Numbered from the stretch's first letter, positions 51,217 to 59,840 are shown. The stretch: DNA of 64,000 bases from Mycolicibacterium wolinskyi (GCF_002101965.1 NZ_LQQA01000009.1:186001-250000), one strand, 5' to 3'. Notes: a model not told the origin generated them from the sequence alone. Translations and numbers: made by a program.

Positions 51217-51750
51217 TCAGACCGCCGCGAGCGTCTCCGCGGTGAGGAGCGCCTGGGCGACACCCGAGACGATCGACGCCAGGCGAATGGCCTCGAAGAT
51301 CGTCGATCGGGACACCTCGGCGTCGCGCAGCACGGTCTCGTGTGCGGCCAGGCAATGCCCGCAGCCGTTGATCGCCGACACCGCGAGCGACCACAGCTCG
51401 AAATCGGCCTTCTCGACGCCGGGATTGGCGATGATGTTCATCCGCAGACCGGCCCGCAGATCGTCGTAGCGACCGTCCAACTGGCCCTTGGTGCGGTAGA
51501 AGACGTTGTTCATCCCCATGATCGAGGCCGCGCCGAGTGCGGCGTGGTAGGCCTCCGCGCTGAGCACGTCGAGTGCGTCCTCGGAGATCTCGCGCAGCAA
51601 CTGCTGGGACTTGGTCGCGGCGGCCGTCGCCACCAACGCACCCCACAGCTGCTGTTCGGTCAGCTCGGTCGACTTGACGATGCTGCCGAAGTTGAGCTTG
51701 AGATCCTTCGCGTACTCCGGGAGCGCTTCTTTGATGTTGTCGATGCTCAT
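51217..51750 (-). CDS. ahpD: Alkyl hydroperoxide reductase partner AhpD
   Basis: A 177-residue AhpD from ATG 51750. The catalytic CxxC is Cys130-Cys133 in [12 protein letters not shown], with supporting Glu118 and His137, the same positions as in M. tuberculosis AhpD. The trimeric all-helical protein reduces the oxidised AhpC, linking it to the lipoamide/NADH system. It begins 2 bp after the ahpC stop, and a strong hairpin follows it. Confidence 0.97.
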   Translation of the reverse strand: MSIDNIKEALPEYAKDLKLNFGSIVKSTELTEQQLWGALVATAAATKSQQLLREISEDALDVLSAEAYHAALGAASIMGMNNVFYRTKGQLDGRYDDLRAGLRMNIIANPGVEKADFELWSLAVSAINGCGHCLAAHETVLRDAEVSRSTIFEAIRLASIVSGVAQALLTAETLAAV

Positions 51751-51752
51751 CG

Positions 51753-52340
51753 TCAGACCGCCTCGGCCAGAAGCTCGCCGGCCTTGATCGTCGGATCGCC
51801 CTTCTTCCAGTTGCACGCGCACAGCTCGTCGGACTGCAGAGCGTCGAGTACACGCAGCACCTCGTCGACGTTGCGGCCCACCGAACCGGCCGTCACGGAC
51901 ACGAACTGCACCTCGTTGTTGGGGTCGACGATGAAGGTCGCCCGGTCGGCGACGCCGTCGGCATTGAGAACGCCGGTCGCAAGCGCGAGTTCACGCTTGA
52001 GATCCGAAGCCATCGGGAAGGGCAGCTTCTTGAGGTCCCCATGCTGAGCGCGCCACTGGAAATGCACGAACTCGTTGTCGATCGACACACCGATGACCTT
52101 GGCGTCGCGGTCCTCGAAGTCGTCGTTCAGCTTGCCGAACGCGGCGATCTCCGTCGGGCACACGAACGTGAAGTCCTTGGGCCAGAAGAAGATGATGCGC
52201 CACTTGCCGTCGTGGTCCTTGTCGGTCACGCGGGTGAAGTAGTCGTCGGGCTGCTTGGCGTCGACCTCGGAGAGATCCCCACCGATGACGGCGGTCAGGT
52301 CATATTCCGGAAACTGAGCACCAATCGACAAAATTGCCAT
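51753..52340 (-). CDS. ahpC: Alkyl hydroperoxide reductase AhpC (2-Cys peroxiredoxin)
   Basis: A 195-residue peroxiredoxin from ATG 52340. The peroxidatic cysteine is Cys61 in FTFVCPTE, and the resolving pair is in [10 protein letters not shown], giving the three-cysteine mycobacterial form. It detoxifies H2O2, organic peroxides and peroxynitrite and is recycled by AhpD encoded next. A 19-bp perfect palindrome lies 26 bp upstream of the ATG. No oxyR gene is seen within the window on the divergent side, where a lipoprotein gene is found instead. Confidence 0.97.
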   Translation of the reverse strand: MAILSIGAQFPEYDLTAVIGGDLSEVDAKQPDDYFTRVTDKDHDGKWRIIFFWPKDFTFVCPTEIAAFGKLNDDFEDRDAKVIGVSIDNEFVHFQWRAQHGDLKKLPFPMASDLKRELALATGVLNADGVADRATFIVDPNNEVQFVSVTAGSVGRNVDEVLRVLDALQSDELCACNWKKGDPTIKAGELLAEAV

Positions 52341-52365
52341 CGCAACATATCCCATCGTCTCGATT

Positions 52366-52384
52366 TTCTGGAATCATTCCAGAA
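52366..52384. promoter_or_regulatory. Palindrome in the ahpC promoter
   Basis: TTCTGGAATCATTCCAGAA has perfect 9-bp arms around one base, 26 bp upstream of the ahpC ATG. It is probably the operator of a redox- or metal-responsive regulator; a Fur-type repressor such as FurA is one possibility, but the regulator cannot be identified from this window. Confidence 0.55.
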
Positions 52385-52548
52385 TTTACGATCTTGATTC
52401 TGGCTGGTGAAGGGCGGTTGTGGCAACCGAATAGAGCCGTGATTGTCCGCACAAACCGATCAGCGTGCGCTCGGCGTCACGACGCGAACCGTGATGTCGC
52501 CGGAGACGACGAGATCAGGGAGCGAGCCGGGACACAAGCTCGTCGAAA

Positions 52549-54084
52549 ATGTTCATACCGGTGTCATTGTCGCCGCTGTCGAATGCCGGACACCGGCGCG
52601 AGCGGGTAGAACTGGCATGGGTGAACGCAGGGAAGGCGGATCAGTTGGGGCGGCTTTGCTGGTGGGTCAGCCTGGCGTGTTGTGCGGTCCTGCTGGCGGG
52701 GTGCGGCAGCGGCACAGTGGTTCAGGGTAAAGCGACCTCGATGTTGTTCGATCCCAACCGTGTCGGCGGATTGCCGGTGACCGAGGGCCACAGCGGGGTC
52801 CGTCCCGCTGCGCCGGCGCCGGCCCGTAGCGCCGAGAACACCGACGGGGGCCAGATCGACAATCTGGCTCTGCTCGCGATCGACGACATCGAAGACTTCT
52901 GGTCGCAGAACTACGGAGGCGGCTCGCTGTTCGGCGAGTTCACGCCCGTCGAGCGCCTGGTGTCGTTCAACTCCGATCAAGAGCCGGGGCTGGAGATCTG
53001 CGGCCAGAACACGTTGGGGCTGACGAATGCGTTCTATTGCACGAACGCCGACGTGATGGCGTGGGACCGCGGTGTGGCCATCCCGGTCGCGGCACAGTAT
53101 TTCGGCCAGATGGGCGTCGTCGGCGTGATGGCCCACGAGTACGGCCACGCCGTTCAGCACCAGGCCAGACTCGTCGACCCCTCGACGCCCGTGCTGGTGT
53201 CCGAGCAGCAGGCCGACTGCTTCGCGGGGGTGTATCTGCGCTGGGTCGCGGCGGGGAACTCACCGCGCTTCGAGTTGAGCACCGGCGACGGACTCAACCA
53301 CGTGCTCGCGGGCCTGATCTACATCCGCGACCCGTTGATGACGCAACTCAACGCGGTCATGACCGGCAACGAACACGGGTCGGCACTCGACCGCGTCAGC
53401 GCGTTCCAGATCGGGTTCAGCGGCAACGTCGACCAATGCGCGGCGATCGACATGACCGAGATCAAGAAGCGGCGCGGAGACCTCCCGAAGTTCCTCGACT
53501 CGGAGTTCTTCGGCCAGACGCAGTCCGGCAACACCACGATCACCACCGACCTGCTCACCGATCTGATGGAGGTGCTCGGGCAGATCTATGCTCCGGCCAC
53601 TCCGCCGAAGCTGAGCACCGAACCCGCCGAATGCCCCGACGCCAAACCCTCGCCGCCGGCGTCGTACTGCCCGTCGACCAACACCATCACGGTGGATCCG
53701 CCTGGCCTGAAAGCCCTCGGCGAGGCCAAGAACGAAAACGACGAACAGGAACTGCTGCAGGGTGACAACACCGCGATATCGGTGCTGACGTCGCGCTATG
53801 CGCTCGCCGTACAGCACCAGAAAGGGCTCGCGATCGATACGCCGGTGTCGGCCATGCGCACCGGATGTCTGACGGGCGTGGCGCAGGCCAGGATGGCCGA
53901 ACCCGACCAGGCGATCCGGCTGTCCGCCGGCGACACCGACGAGGCGATCAGCGGCCTGCTCACCAATGGGCTGGCCGCCAGTGATGTCAACGGCGCGCTC
54001 CTGGGTGCCGGGTTCAGCCGGATCCTCGCGTATCGGTCCGGCCTGCAAGGTGACGACGCCCAGTGCTACCAGCGGTTCCCGTGA
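52549..54084 (+). CDS. Lipoprotein neutral zinc metallopeptidase (YpfJ/LpqM-like)
   Basis: A 511-residue secreted lipoprotein if ATG 52549 is used; GTG 52624 is more probable because it leaves a normal signal peptide (LCWWVSLACCAVLLAGC, lipid on Cys52 of the long form). HEYGH (196-200) supplies the zinc ligands and SEQQADCFAGVYL (~219-231) the third, matching the YpfJ neutral zinc metallopeptidase family. A C-terminal half of ~230 residues contains paired cysteines and no further known domain. It would act at the outer face of the membrane or in the cell wall. A DUF4333 gene follows after 19 bp. Confidence 0.85.
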   Translation: MFIPVSLSPLSNAGHRRERVELAWVNAGKADQLGRLCWWVSLACCAVLLAGCGSGTVVQGKATSMLFDPNRVGGLPVTEGHSGVRPAAPAPARSAENTDGGQIDNLALLAIDDIEDFWSQNYGGGSLFGEFTPVERLVSFNSDQEPGLEICGQNTLGLTNAFYCTNADVMAWDRGVAIPVAAQYFGQMGVVGVMAHEYGHAVQHQARLVDPSTPVLVSEQQADCFAGVYLRWVAAGNSPRFELSTGDGLNHVLAGLIYIRDPLMTQLNAVMTGNEHGSALDRVSAFQIGFSGNVDQCAAIDMTEIKKRRGDLPKFLDSEFFGQTQSGNTTITTDLLTDLMEVLGQIYAPATPPKLSTEPAECPDAKPSPPASYCPSTNTITVDPPGLKALGEAKNENDEQELLQGDNTAISVLTSRYALAVQHQKGLAIDTPVSAMRTGCLTGVAQARMAEPDQAIRLSAGDTDEAISGLLTNGLAASDVNGALLGAGFSRILAYRSGLQGDDAQCYQRFP

Positions 54085-54103
54085 GCGCGGCGGAGGAGAA
54101 ACG

Positions 54104-54634
54104 ATGAGCGGTCCCGAGCAGCCCTGGTGGGTCAGGCCGGGCGGCGCACCGCCGCCAGGCGCCCCGGCGGATCGCCCGCCGGCGTGGCAACCGCCGCGAC
54201 CAGCCGGCCACCGACCGCAGCACGCCGCACCGCGGCCCGCCCCTCGGCCGCCTGCGCCGGTCCCTCCCCCACCGCAGCACCCGGTTCGCACGCCGCCGCG
54301 CGGCCGTTCGCGTCGCTGGCTCATCGCCGGGGCCGCGGTAGGCGCAGTCGTGCTCGTCGCCGTCGGGCTGGCGGTCTGGCAGTTGGGCGAGTCGAGCGGT
54401 ACGCGCCTCGACGTCCGACAAGCGGAAGCCGGCGTCGCCGAGATCCTGTCGAACCCGATCCACGGGTACGGGGCCAACGACGTGGCAGCCGTCGCGTGCA
54501 ACAACGGCCGCAACCCGGAAGTGAAGGTCGGCGCCACCTTCACGTGCGCGGTGGACATCAACGCCACCGTGCGGCAGGTGACCGTCGAATTCACCGACGA
54601 CAGCGGCACCTATGCCGTTGACGGGCCGCGATAG
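54104..54634 (+). CDS. DUF4333 membrane-anchored protein
   Basis: A 176-residue protein from ATG 54104 with GGAGGAG upstream. Residues 1-70 are rich in Pro and Ala and end in RGRSRR. Residues ~72-95 (WLIAGAAVGAVVLVAVGLAVWQL) form one membrane segment. The outer C-terminal ~80 residues are a DUF4333 domain with two cysteines (VACNNG, FTCAVD) that probably form a disulfide. DUF4333 proteins are common in mycobacteria and have no assigned function. The gene follows the lipoprotein peptidase closely and may be co-transcribed with it. Confidence 0.85.
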   Translation: MSGPEQPWWVRPGGAPPPGAPADRPPAWQPPRPAGHRPQHAAPRPAPRPPAPVPPPPQHPVRTPPRGRSRRWLIAGAAVGAVVLVAVGLAVWQLGESSGTRLDVRQAEAGVAEILSNPIHGYGANDVAAVACNNGRNPEVKVGATFTCAVDINATVRQVTVEFTDDSGTYAVDGPR

Positions 54635-54673
54635 CGCCTCAATCTGTAATCAAGATCACAAATACGCCGAGGC

Positions 54674-54685
54674 AGTGACAACTGT
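54674..54685. promoter_or_regulatory. TGACAACTGTCA palindrome before the acyl-AMP ligase
   Basis: The perfect 12-bp palindrome TGACA-AC-TGTCA lies in the 102-bp gap between the DUF4333 gene and the ligase ATG (54737), 51 bp upstream of the start. It could be an operator; no regulator is adjacent. Confidence 0.35.
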
Positions 54686-54736
54686 CATGCCGCTCCGGTT
54701 CCTTGGATACTTAGCACCACTACTAGTGTCTGTGCT

Positions 54737-56560
54737 ATGGGTCGGGATGCCTTGGGTAACACTGCCGTTGAGTCCAGCATTGAGGACTATGTCAATGCCG
54801 ACGGCACCATCGTGGTGCCCGACGGCGTGACGCTGACGTCGTTCCTGGATCGGAATCGCGCGAGGTTCGGCGATGCACCGTCGTACCGCTTCGTGGATTA
54901 CTCGACCGATCCCGACGGGCGCGTGATCGAGCTCAGCTGGAACGGACTGTGGTCGCAGGTGTGCTCGGTGGGTGCACGCCTGCAGCAGGTCACCTCTCCC
55001 GGCGACCGGGTGGCGATTCTCGCGCCGCAGGGCGTCGATTACGTGTCGGCGTTCTTCGCCGCCGTGCACGCCGGAAACGTCGCCGTCCCGCTGTTCGCGC
55101 CGAGCCTTGCCGGCCATGCCGAACGGCTGGCCGCCGTGCTCGCCGACGCCAAGCCGACCGTGGTGTTGACGACGACCGCCGCGTCGGAGTCGGTCCGCAA
55201 TTTCCTGCGCACCCTGCCCGCTGCGGAGCGGCCACGCATGATCGCGGTGGACGCGGTTCCGGATTCACTCGCACCGATGTTCACCGAGGTCGCCCGCGAC
55301 ACCGACGACATCGCCTATCTGCAGTACACATCGGGTTCGACCCGTACCCCGGCCGGCGTGGAGATCACCCACCGCAATGTGTGCACCAACGTGATCCAGA
55401 TGATTCTCGCCGGCGACCTCGAGATGGGCATCCGCGGCGTGAGCTGGCTGCCGCTGTATCACGACATGGGCTTGATCATGATCATGTTCCCGGCACTGTG
55501 CGGCAACCACATCACCCTGATGGACCCCATGGCGTTCGTGCGCAGGCCCTACCGCTGGATCAAACGCCTCGCCGAGGAGGCCGCGACCGGGCCGACCCTG
55601 GCCGCGGCGCCGAACTTCGCATTCGAACTGTGCGCACAACGCGGGCTGCCCCCGAAGGGCGAGTCGATCGACTTGAGCAATGTCGTCACGCTGCTCAACG
55701 GGTCCGAACCGGTGACCATGTCCTCGATCGAGGAGTTCACGACCGCGTTCGCCCCATACGGGCTGCCCGCGACGACCGTCAAACCGTCCTACGGCATGGC
55801 CGAGGCCACGCTGTCGGTGGCCAGCATCGCCCCGCACGAGACCGCCAGCGTCATCTACCTGGATCGCGAGCAGCTCAACGCCGGGCAGGCCATCATCGTC
55901 GACGCGAGCGCCGAGGGTGCGGTCGCGCACGTGTCGTGCGGCCGCGCGATCCCCAACCAATGGGTCGTGATCGCCGGGCCCGATGGCGACGAGATGGCCG
56001 ACGGCACGGTCGGAGAGATCTGGCTGCACGGCAACAACGTCGGCCGCGGCTACTTCGGCCGCCCCGATGAGTCACAGCGAGTGTTCGGTAACAAGCTGCA
56101 GACCCGCCTCGAGACGGGCAGCCACGCCGAAGGCGTCGGCGACGACGGATTGTGGTTGGCCACCGGCGATCTGGGTGTCTACGTCGACGGCGACCTGTAC
56201 GTGACCGGCCGGATCAAAGACATGATCATCATCGACGGCCGCAACCACTACCCCACCGACATCGAGACCACGGTCAGCCTGTCATCGCGTGCGGTGCGCT
56301 CGGGATACGTCGCGGCCTTCTCGGTACCCGGCGAGCGCGGTGAGCAACTAGTGGTCGTCGCCGAGCGCGCGGCGGGCGCGGGCCGCGCCGAGCCCGGGCC
56401 GATCGTCGACGCGATCCGGTCCGCGGTGTCGCGTCAACACCAGGTACGGGTCGCCGACGTGCGGATGGTCGCGGCCGGTGTCATCCCGCGCACCACGAGC
56501 GGGAAACTCGCGCGCAACGCGTGCCGGAACGAGTATCTGGCCGGCGAGTTCGACCGGTAG
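54737..56560 (+). CDS. Fatty acyl-AMP ligase (FadD32-like FAAL)
   Basis: A 607-residue ANL enzyme of the FAAL type. YLQYTSGSTRTPAGVEITHRN is the P-loop, WLPLYHDMGLI and KPSYGMAEATLSVAS are FAAL-typical, and GRIKDMIIIDGRNHYPTDIE plus RTTSGKLARNACR carry the hinge and catalytic lysine. FAALs activate fatty acids as acyl-AMP and pass them to acyl carrier or polyketide synthase proteins. No ACP or PKS gene is adjacent here. The potassium channel gene follows after ~100 bp. Confidence 0.93.
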   Translation: MGRDALGNTAVESSIEDYVNADGTIVVPDGVTLTSFLDRNRARFGDAPSYRFVDYSTDPDGRVIELSWNGLWSQVCSVGARLQQVTSPGDRVAILAPQGVDYVSAFFAAVHAGNVAVPLFAPSLAGHAERLAAVLADAKPTVVLTTTAASESVRNFLRTLPAAERPRMIAVDAVPDSLAPMFTEVARDTDDIAYLQYTSGSTRTPAGVEITHRNVCTNVIQMILAGDLEMGIRGVSWLPLYHDMGLIMIMFPALCGNHITLMDPMAFVRRPYRWIKRLAEEAATGPTLAAAPNFAFELCAQRGLPPKGESIDLSNVVTLLNGSEPVTMSSIEEFTTAFAPYGLPATTVKPSYGMAEATLSVASIAPHETASVIYLDREQLNAGQAIIVDASAEGAVAHVSCGRAIPNQWVVIAGPDGDEMADGTVGEIWLHGNNVGRGYFGRPDESQRVFGNKLQTRLETGSHAEGVGDDGLWLATGDLGVYVDGDLYVTGRIKDMIIIDGRNHYPTDIETTVSLSSRAVRSGYVAAFSVPGERGEQLVVVAERAAGAGRAEPGPIVDAIRSAVSRQHQVRVADVRMVAAGVIPRTTSGKLARNACRNEYLAGEFDR

Positions 56561-56657
56561 GTTTTTGGGCCGGGTCGACGGCCATCCCGACTCGGCCGAT
56601 CGGGAAAACACCGGGTTGCCGCGACCGATGCCGCATTCGTGCCGCACACTCCTTGAC

Positions 56658-57413
56658 GTGACGATGCAGCAACGGCGCCTCGACAATTGGGAACACCGCG
56701 CCGAGTGGCCGCTTGCGGCGGTGGCCGCGGTGTTCTTGGCGGCGTACACGATCGAGGTCCTCGTTCAGCCCCACGGGCTGGCCGCTCGTGCCATCAACAT
56801 GGCGACTCTCCTCACGTGGGCGGTGTTCACCGCCGACTACGTCGCCAGGCTCTACCTGGCGCCCGACCGCAAGCAATGGTTCGTGACGCACCTGTTCGAC
56901 CTCATGATCGTCCTGTTGCCGTTGCTGCGGCCGCTGCGGCTGTTGCGTCTCATCGTGCTCATCAGCGTGCTGCAGAAAGCCGTCGGCAACGCCATCCGCG
57001 GCAAGGTCGTCCTGTACACGATCTCGGGCGCGGTCCTACTTGTGTACGTTGCATCGCTGGCCGTCCTGCAGGCCGAGCGCGGGGCACCCGACGCCCACAT
57101 CACCGACTTCGGTGACGCGGTCTGGTGGGCGATCACGACGATCACGACGGTCGGCTACGGCGACATGTATCCGGTCACGACGACGGGTCGAGTCATCGCG
57201 GCGCTGTTGATGATCGGTGGGATCAGCCTGGTCGGCTCGATCACCGCGACGATCGCGTCGTGGATCGTGCAGAGTGTCACGGTCGACGAAACCGCCACCG
57301 CCGCGGCCACAGCCGCCCACATCAATCAGCTCCGAGCCGAGATCGCGTCACTGCGGGAGGAATTGCGGGGCGCGCCGGTCATCGACGGCTCCGGACACCA
57401 GTACCGGTCTTGA
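56658..57413 (+). CDS. Voltage-gated-like potassium channel
   Basis: A 251-residue channel protein from GTG 56658; ATG 56664 is an alternative. Hydrophobic segments occur at WPLAAVAAVFLAAYTIEVLV, NMATLLTWAVFTADYVARLYL, LFDLMIVLLPLLRPLRLLRLIVLISVL (arginine-bearing S4-like), VVLYTISGAVLLVYVASLAVL and VIAALLMIGGISLVGSITATIASWIV. The pore loop carries the selectivity filter TTVGYGD. The C-terminal ~45 residues (AATAAHINQLRAEIASLREEL) are predicted coiled coil for tetramer assembly. It conducts K+ across the inner membrane. Confidence 0.92.
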   Translation: MTMQQRRLDNWEHRAEWPLAAVAAVFLAAYTIEVLVQPHGLAARAINMATLLTWAVFTADYVARLYLAPDRKQWFVTHLFDLMIVLLPLLRPLRLLRLIVLISVLQKAVGNAIRGKVVLYTISGAVLLVYVASLAVLQAERGAPDAHITDFGDAVWWAITTITTVGYGDMYPVTTTGRVIAALLMIGGISLVGSITATIASWIVQSVTVDETATAAATAAHINQLRAEIASLREELRGAPVIDGSGHQYRS

Positions 57414-57419
57414 AAACCT

Positions 57420-57437
57420 GATATCGCATGCGATATC
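57420..57437. repeat. Perfect 18-bp palindrome near the tRNA 3' end
   Basis: GATATCGCATGCGATATC is a perfect palindrome between the potassium channel stop (57413) and the tRNA-Leu 3' end (57465). It may be a terminator stem for the channel gene or tRNA, or a recombination or nuclease site. Confidence 0.55.
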
Positions 57438-57464
57438 GCGTTTGCGAGGCACATGCGACTTGAG

Positions 57465-57546
57465 TGCGCGAGGGGGGACTCGAACCCCCACGCCCTAGGG
57501 CAATGGAACCTAAATCCATCTCGTCTGCCAGTTCCGACACTCGCGC
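57465..57546 (-). tRNA. tRNA-Leu (anticodon UAG)
   Basis: The reverse complement folds into a class II tRNA: acceptor GCGCGAG pairs with CTCGCGC (discriminator A), the anticodon stem ATGGA/TCCAT encloses the loop TTTAGGT with anticodon TAG, a long variable arm contains CCCTAGGG, and the T stem GGGGG/CCCCC encloses TTCGAGT. The terminal CCA is not encoded. It reads CUA-type leucine codons. Confidence 0.95.
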
Positions 57547-57641
57547 GCAAGCCCGTCAAGCTTAGCGTCCCACCGCGCTGCCTGACCTGTCGGTGTCTCT
57601 GGTTAACGTCAGCACACCAGCATCCGCCGAAAGGAGGCGTT

Positions 57642-58382
57642 ATGCGGTCTGCCGGCGAGTTCCAGGAAGTCCAGCGACTGATCGAAGCCGGAATGAACGA
57701 CTCTGCGATTGCTCGACGTACTGGAATACCGCGTCCAACTGTGCAGTATTGGCGCCGACGCCCGCCGAACCGACTACGACTACCGAGTGCGGCGTCTCCC
57801 TGCGGCGTCGACCATGATCCAGCTGTGCTCCCGCGGCGTGAATATGCCTACCTGCTTGGCCTGTATTTGGGCGACGGGTGTGTCTCGCAACATCCACGGG
57901 CATATCGACTCAGGGTCACACTCGACCAGAAGTACCCAGGAATCATCGATAGCTGCCGCGCGGCCATCGAGACCCTGATGCCCGGTCAACGTGCGTCAGT
58001 TGAGCGGCAACCGACCGCATGCGTCGTAGTCTCGCTTTATAGCAAGCACTGGCCGTGCTTGCTTCCGCAGCACGGTCCAGGCAAAAAGCACACGAGACCA
58101 ATACGGCTTGAACCTTGGCAGAAAGCCCTTGTCAAAGAAGCCACCGAGGAGTTTGTCCGCGGATTGATCCACAGTGACGGTTGCCGTGTGGTCGCCGACG
58201 ATCGGGGCGTCAAGAGCATTCGCTATCACTTCTCCAATCGATCCGACGACATCCGCGGCCTGTATTGCGAGGCACTCGATGAGCTTGGAATTCCGTGGAC
58301 CCGCCCCAGCAGGTACGACGTCGCCGTGTATCGCAAGGCAGCGACCGCTCGCCTCGACGAGTTCATCGGTCCCAAAGTCTGA
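57642..58382 (+). CDS. HTH plus LAGLIDADG (homing-endonuclease-like) protein
   Basis: A 246-residue protein from ATG 57642 behind AAAGGAGGCG. Residues ~18-40 are a helix-turn-helix (MNDSAIARRTGIPRPTVQYWRRR). Two LAGLIDADG-type motifs follow: LLGLYLGDG (71-79) and VRGLIHSDG (172-180), each with the acidic residue that binds the catalytic metal. It is a free-standing gene, not inside an intron or intein. Similar fusions in actinobacteria are unstudied; it may be a regulator derived from a homing endonuclease, like WhiA, or an active nuclease. It lies ~95 bp from tRNA-Leu. Confidence 0.85.
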   Translation: MRSAGEFQEVQRLIEAGMNDSAIARRTGIPRPTVQYWRRRPPNRLRLPSAASPCGVDHDPAVLPRREYAYLLGLYLGDGCVSQHPRAYRLRVTLDQKYPGIIDSCRAAIETLMPGQRASVERQPTACVVVSLYSKHWPCLLPQHGPGKKHTRPIRLEPWQKALVKEATEEFVRGLIHSDGCRVVADDRGVKSIRYHFSNRSDDIRGLYCEALDELGIPWTRPSRYDVAVYRKAATARLDEFIGPKV

Positions 58383-58424
58383 GCGCACGGGAGCAACCCA
58401 AGCACCTCGCCGTACCATGGACGA

Positions 58425-58805
58425 ATGTCCACTACACGCCGTAGGAGACCAGCGCTCATCCTGCTGGTGATCCTTGGCGCCGCCGGCTGCCTGGGGTTGG
58501 CGTGGTGGCAGTGGACCCGTTATGAGTCGGCGTCGGGCACGTTCCAGAATCTCGGCTATGCCCTGCAGTGGCCGATGTTCGCGGGCTTCTGCTTCTATGC
58601 GTATTACAAGTTCGTCCGGTATGAAGAGGCTCCGCCTGAGCGGCCCAAGAACGAGGTCACCGAGATTCCCGCCGGCCTGCTGCCCGAACGGCCCAAGCCC
58701 GCGACCCGCGACGAGAGCGACCGGACTCTCTCCGAGTACAACGCATACCTTGCCGAGCTGGCGAAGTCGGATGCCATGCCCGAGAAGAAAGACAGGGACC
58801 GATAG
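58425..58805 (+). CDS. lprD: LprD-like membrane/lipoprotein
   Basis: A 126-residue protein matching M. tuberculosis LprD (Rv1343c) in length and in gene neighbourhood. The N-terminal segment PALILLVILGAAGCLGLAWW is hydrophobic with a possible but weak lipobox (GAAGC). A second hydrophobic stretch is LQWPMFAGFCFYAYYKFV. The C-terminal half is charged (PPERPKNEVTEIPAGLLPERPK) and probably cytoplasmic. The function is unknown. The DUF3817 gene starts right after its stop. Confidence 0.85.
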   Translation: MSTTRRRRPALILLVILGAAGCLGLAWWQWTRYESASGTFQNLGYALQWPMFAGFCFYAYYKFVRYEEAPPERPKNEVTEIPAGLLPERPKPATRDESDRTLSEYNAYLAELAKSDAMPEKKDRDR

Positions 58806-59168
58806 ATGACGTCACCCGAATCCCCCGCCGAAGCCGAAGGCGAGGTCTCGACCCCCAAGGAGACCATCCGCAAGGCGCTGCTCGGCTACCGCGTGTTCGC
58901 CTGGGCGACTGGCCTGTGGCTCATCGCGCTCTGCTACGAGATGGTGCTCAAATACATCGTGCAGGTCGACAATCCGCCGGGCTGGATCGGCGTGGTGCAC
59001 GGCTGGGTGTACTTCATCTACCTGATGTTCACGGCCAACCTCGCAGTCAAGATCCGCTGGCCCATCGGTAAGACGATCGGCGTCCTGTTGTCGGGCACGA
59101 TCCCGTTCCTCGGCATCATCGTCGAGCATTTCAACACCCGAGACATCAAGCAGCGCTTCGGTCTGTAA
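58806..59168 (+). CDS. DUF3817 integral membrane protein (Rv1342c-like)
   Basis: A 120-residue protein with three membrane segments (VFAWATGLWLIALCYEMVLKY, WIGVVHGWVYFIYLMFTANLAVKI, TIGVLLSGTIPFLGIIVEHF) and a conserved VHGWVYFIYL typical of DUF3817. It is the equivalent of M. tuberculosis Rv1342c. It follows lprD directly, the ATG beginning right after the lprD stop. The role is unknown, but conserved co-occurrence suggests the two proteins work together. Confidence 0.9.
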   Translation: MTSPESPAEAEGEVSTPKETIRKALLGYRVFAWATGLWLIALCYEMVLKYIVQVDNPPGWIGVVHGWVYFIYLMFTANLAVKIRWPIGKTIGVLLSGTIPFLGIIVEHFNTRDIKQRFGL

Positions 59169-59221
59169 CCCGCCGAAGGTTGGCTTGTGTTCAAGATTCG
59201 GCCGAAAAGTCGATCACAACC

Positions 59222-59833
59222 TCACACTCGACGGGCAGCCAACTCCCGCAGCGCGGGCACCAGCAAGGCGAGCGCACGTCCACGATGTGAGGCCGCGTCC
59301 TTCTCGGCGGGCGTGAGCTCGGCCGCGGTACGTGTCGACCCTTCCGGCAGGAACACTGGGTCGTAGCCGAAGCCGCCGTCACCGCGGGGCTCGCGGGTGA
59401 CCGTCCCGGGCCACTCCCCCCGCACCACCGTGGAGCCGGCCGCGGACACCAGCGCGCATGCCGACACAAATGCCGCGCCCCGCCGCTCGGAAGGCACATC
59501 GGACAGCTGCGCGAGCAGTAGCCGAGTGTTCGCCGCATCATCCCCGTGTACGCCGGACCACCGTGCCGACAGCACGCCGGGCATACCGTTCAACGCGTCG
59601 ACCGAAATGCCGGAATCGTCTGCGACACAGGCTATTCCGGTTGCGGCATACCCGTCGCGCGCCTTTGCCTCCGCGTTCTGCTCGAACGTGGCGCCGGTTT
59701 CGGGCGCCTCGTCGAACGCCGCCACGTCGGCCAACGACAGGAGCTCAAGCCCGGACACCCCGGCGGCGTCGAGCACGCGTCGCAGCTCGGCCAGCTTCTT
59801 GGGATTGCGGCTGGCGACCAGTAGCTGAGTCAC
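59222..59833 (-). CDS. rdgB: XTP/dITP pyrophosphatase (RdgB/HAM1)
   Basis: A 203-residue RdgB from GTG 59833. LLVASRNPKKLAEL, TFEQNAEAKA, ADDSGISVDALNGMPGVLSARWSG and GFGYDPVFLPEG are the family signatures, including the metal-binding acidic pair and substrate contacts. It hydrolyses non-canonical purine nucleoside triphosphates such as dITP and XTP to monophosphates, protecting DNA. It follows rph by 7 bp, the order seen in other mycobacteria (Rv1340-Rv1341). Confidence 0.96.
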   Translation of the reverse strand: MTQLLVASRNPKKLAELRRVLDAAGVSGLELLSLADVAAFDEAPETGATFEQNAEAKARDGYAATGIACVADDSGISVDALNGMPGVLSARWSGVHGDDAANTRLLLAQLSDVPSERRGAAFVSACALVSAAGSTVVRGEWPGTVTREPRGDGGFGYDPVFLPEGSTRTAAELTPAEKDAASHRGRALALLVPALRELAARRV

Positions 59834-59840
59834 CGCGATA

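Noticed and set aside
52618..52623. ATG at 52618 as start of the lipoprotein peptidase
   Set aside because: It is in another frame than the peptidase; only ATG 52549 and GTG 52624 are in frame.
57465..58382. Prophage or integrative element at tRNA-Leu
   Set aside because: No integrase, excisionase, phage structural gene or duplicated tRNA end was seen. Only the HTH-LAGLIDADG gene is unusual, and the conserved core block follows at once.
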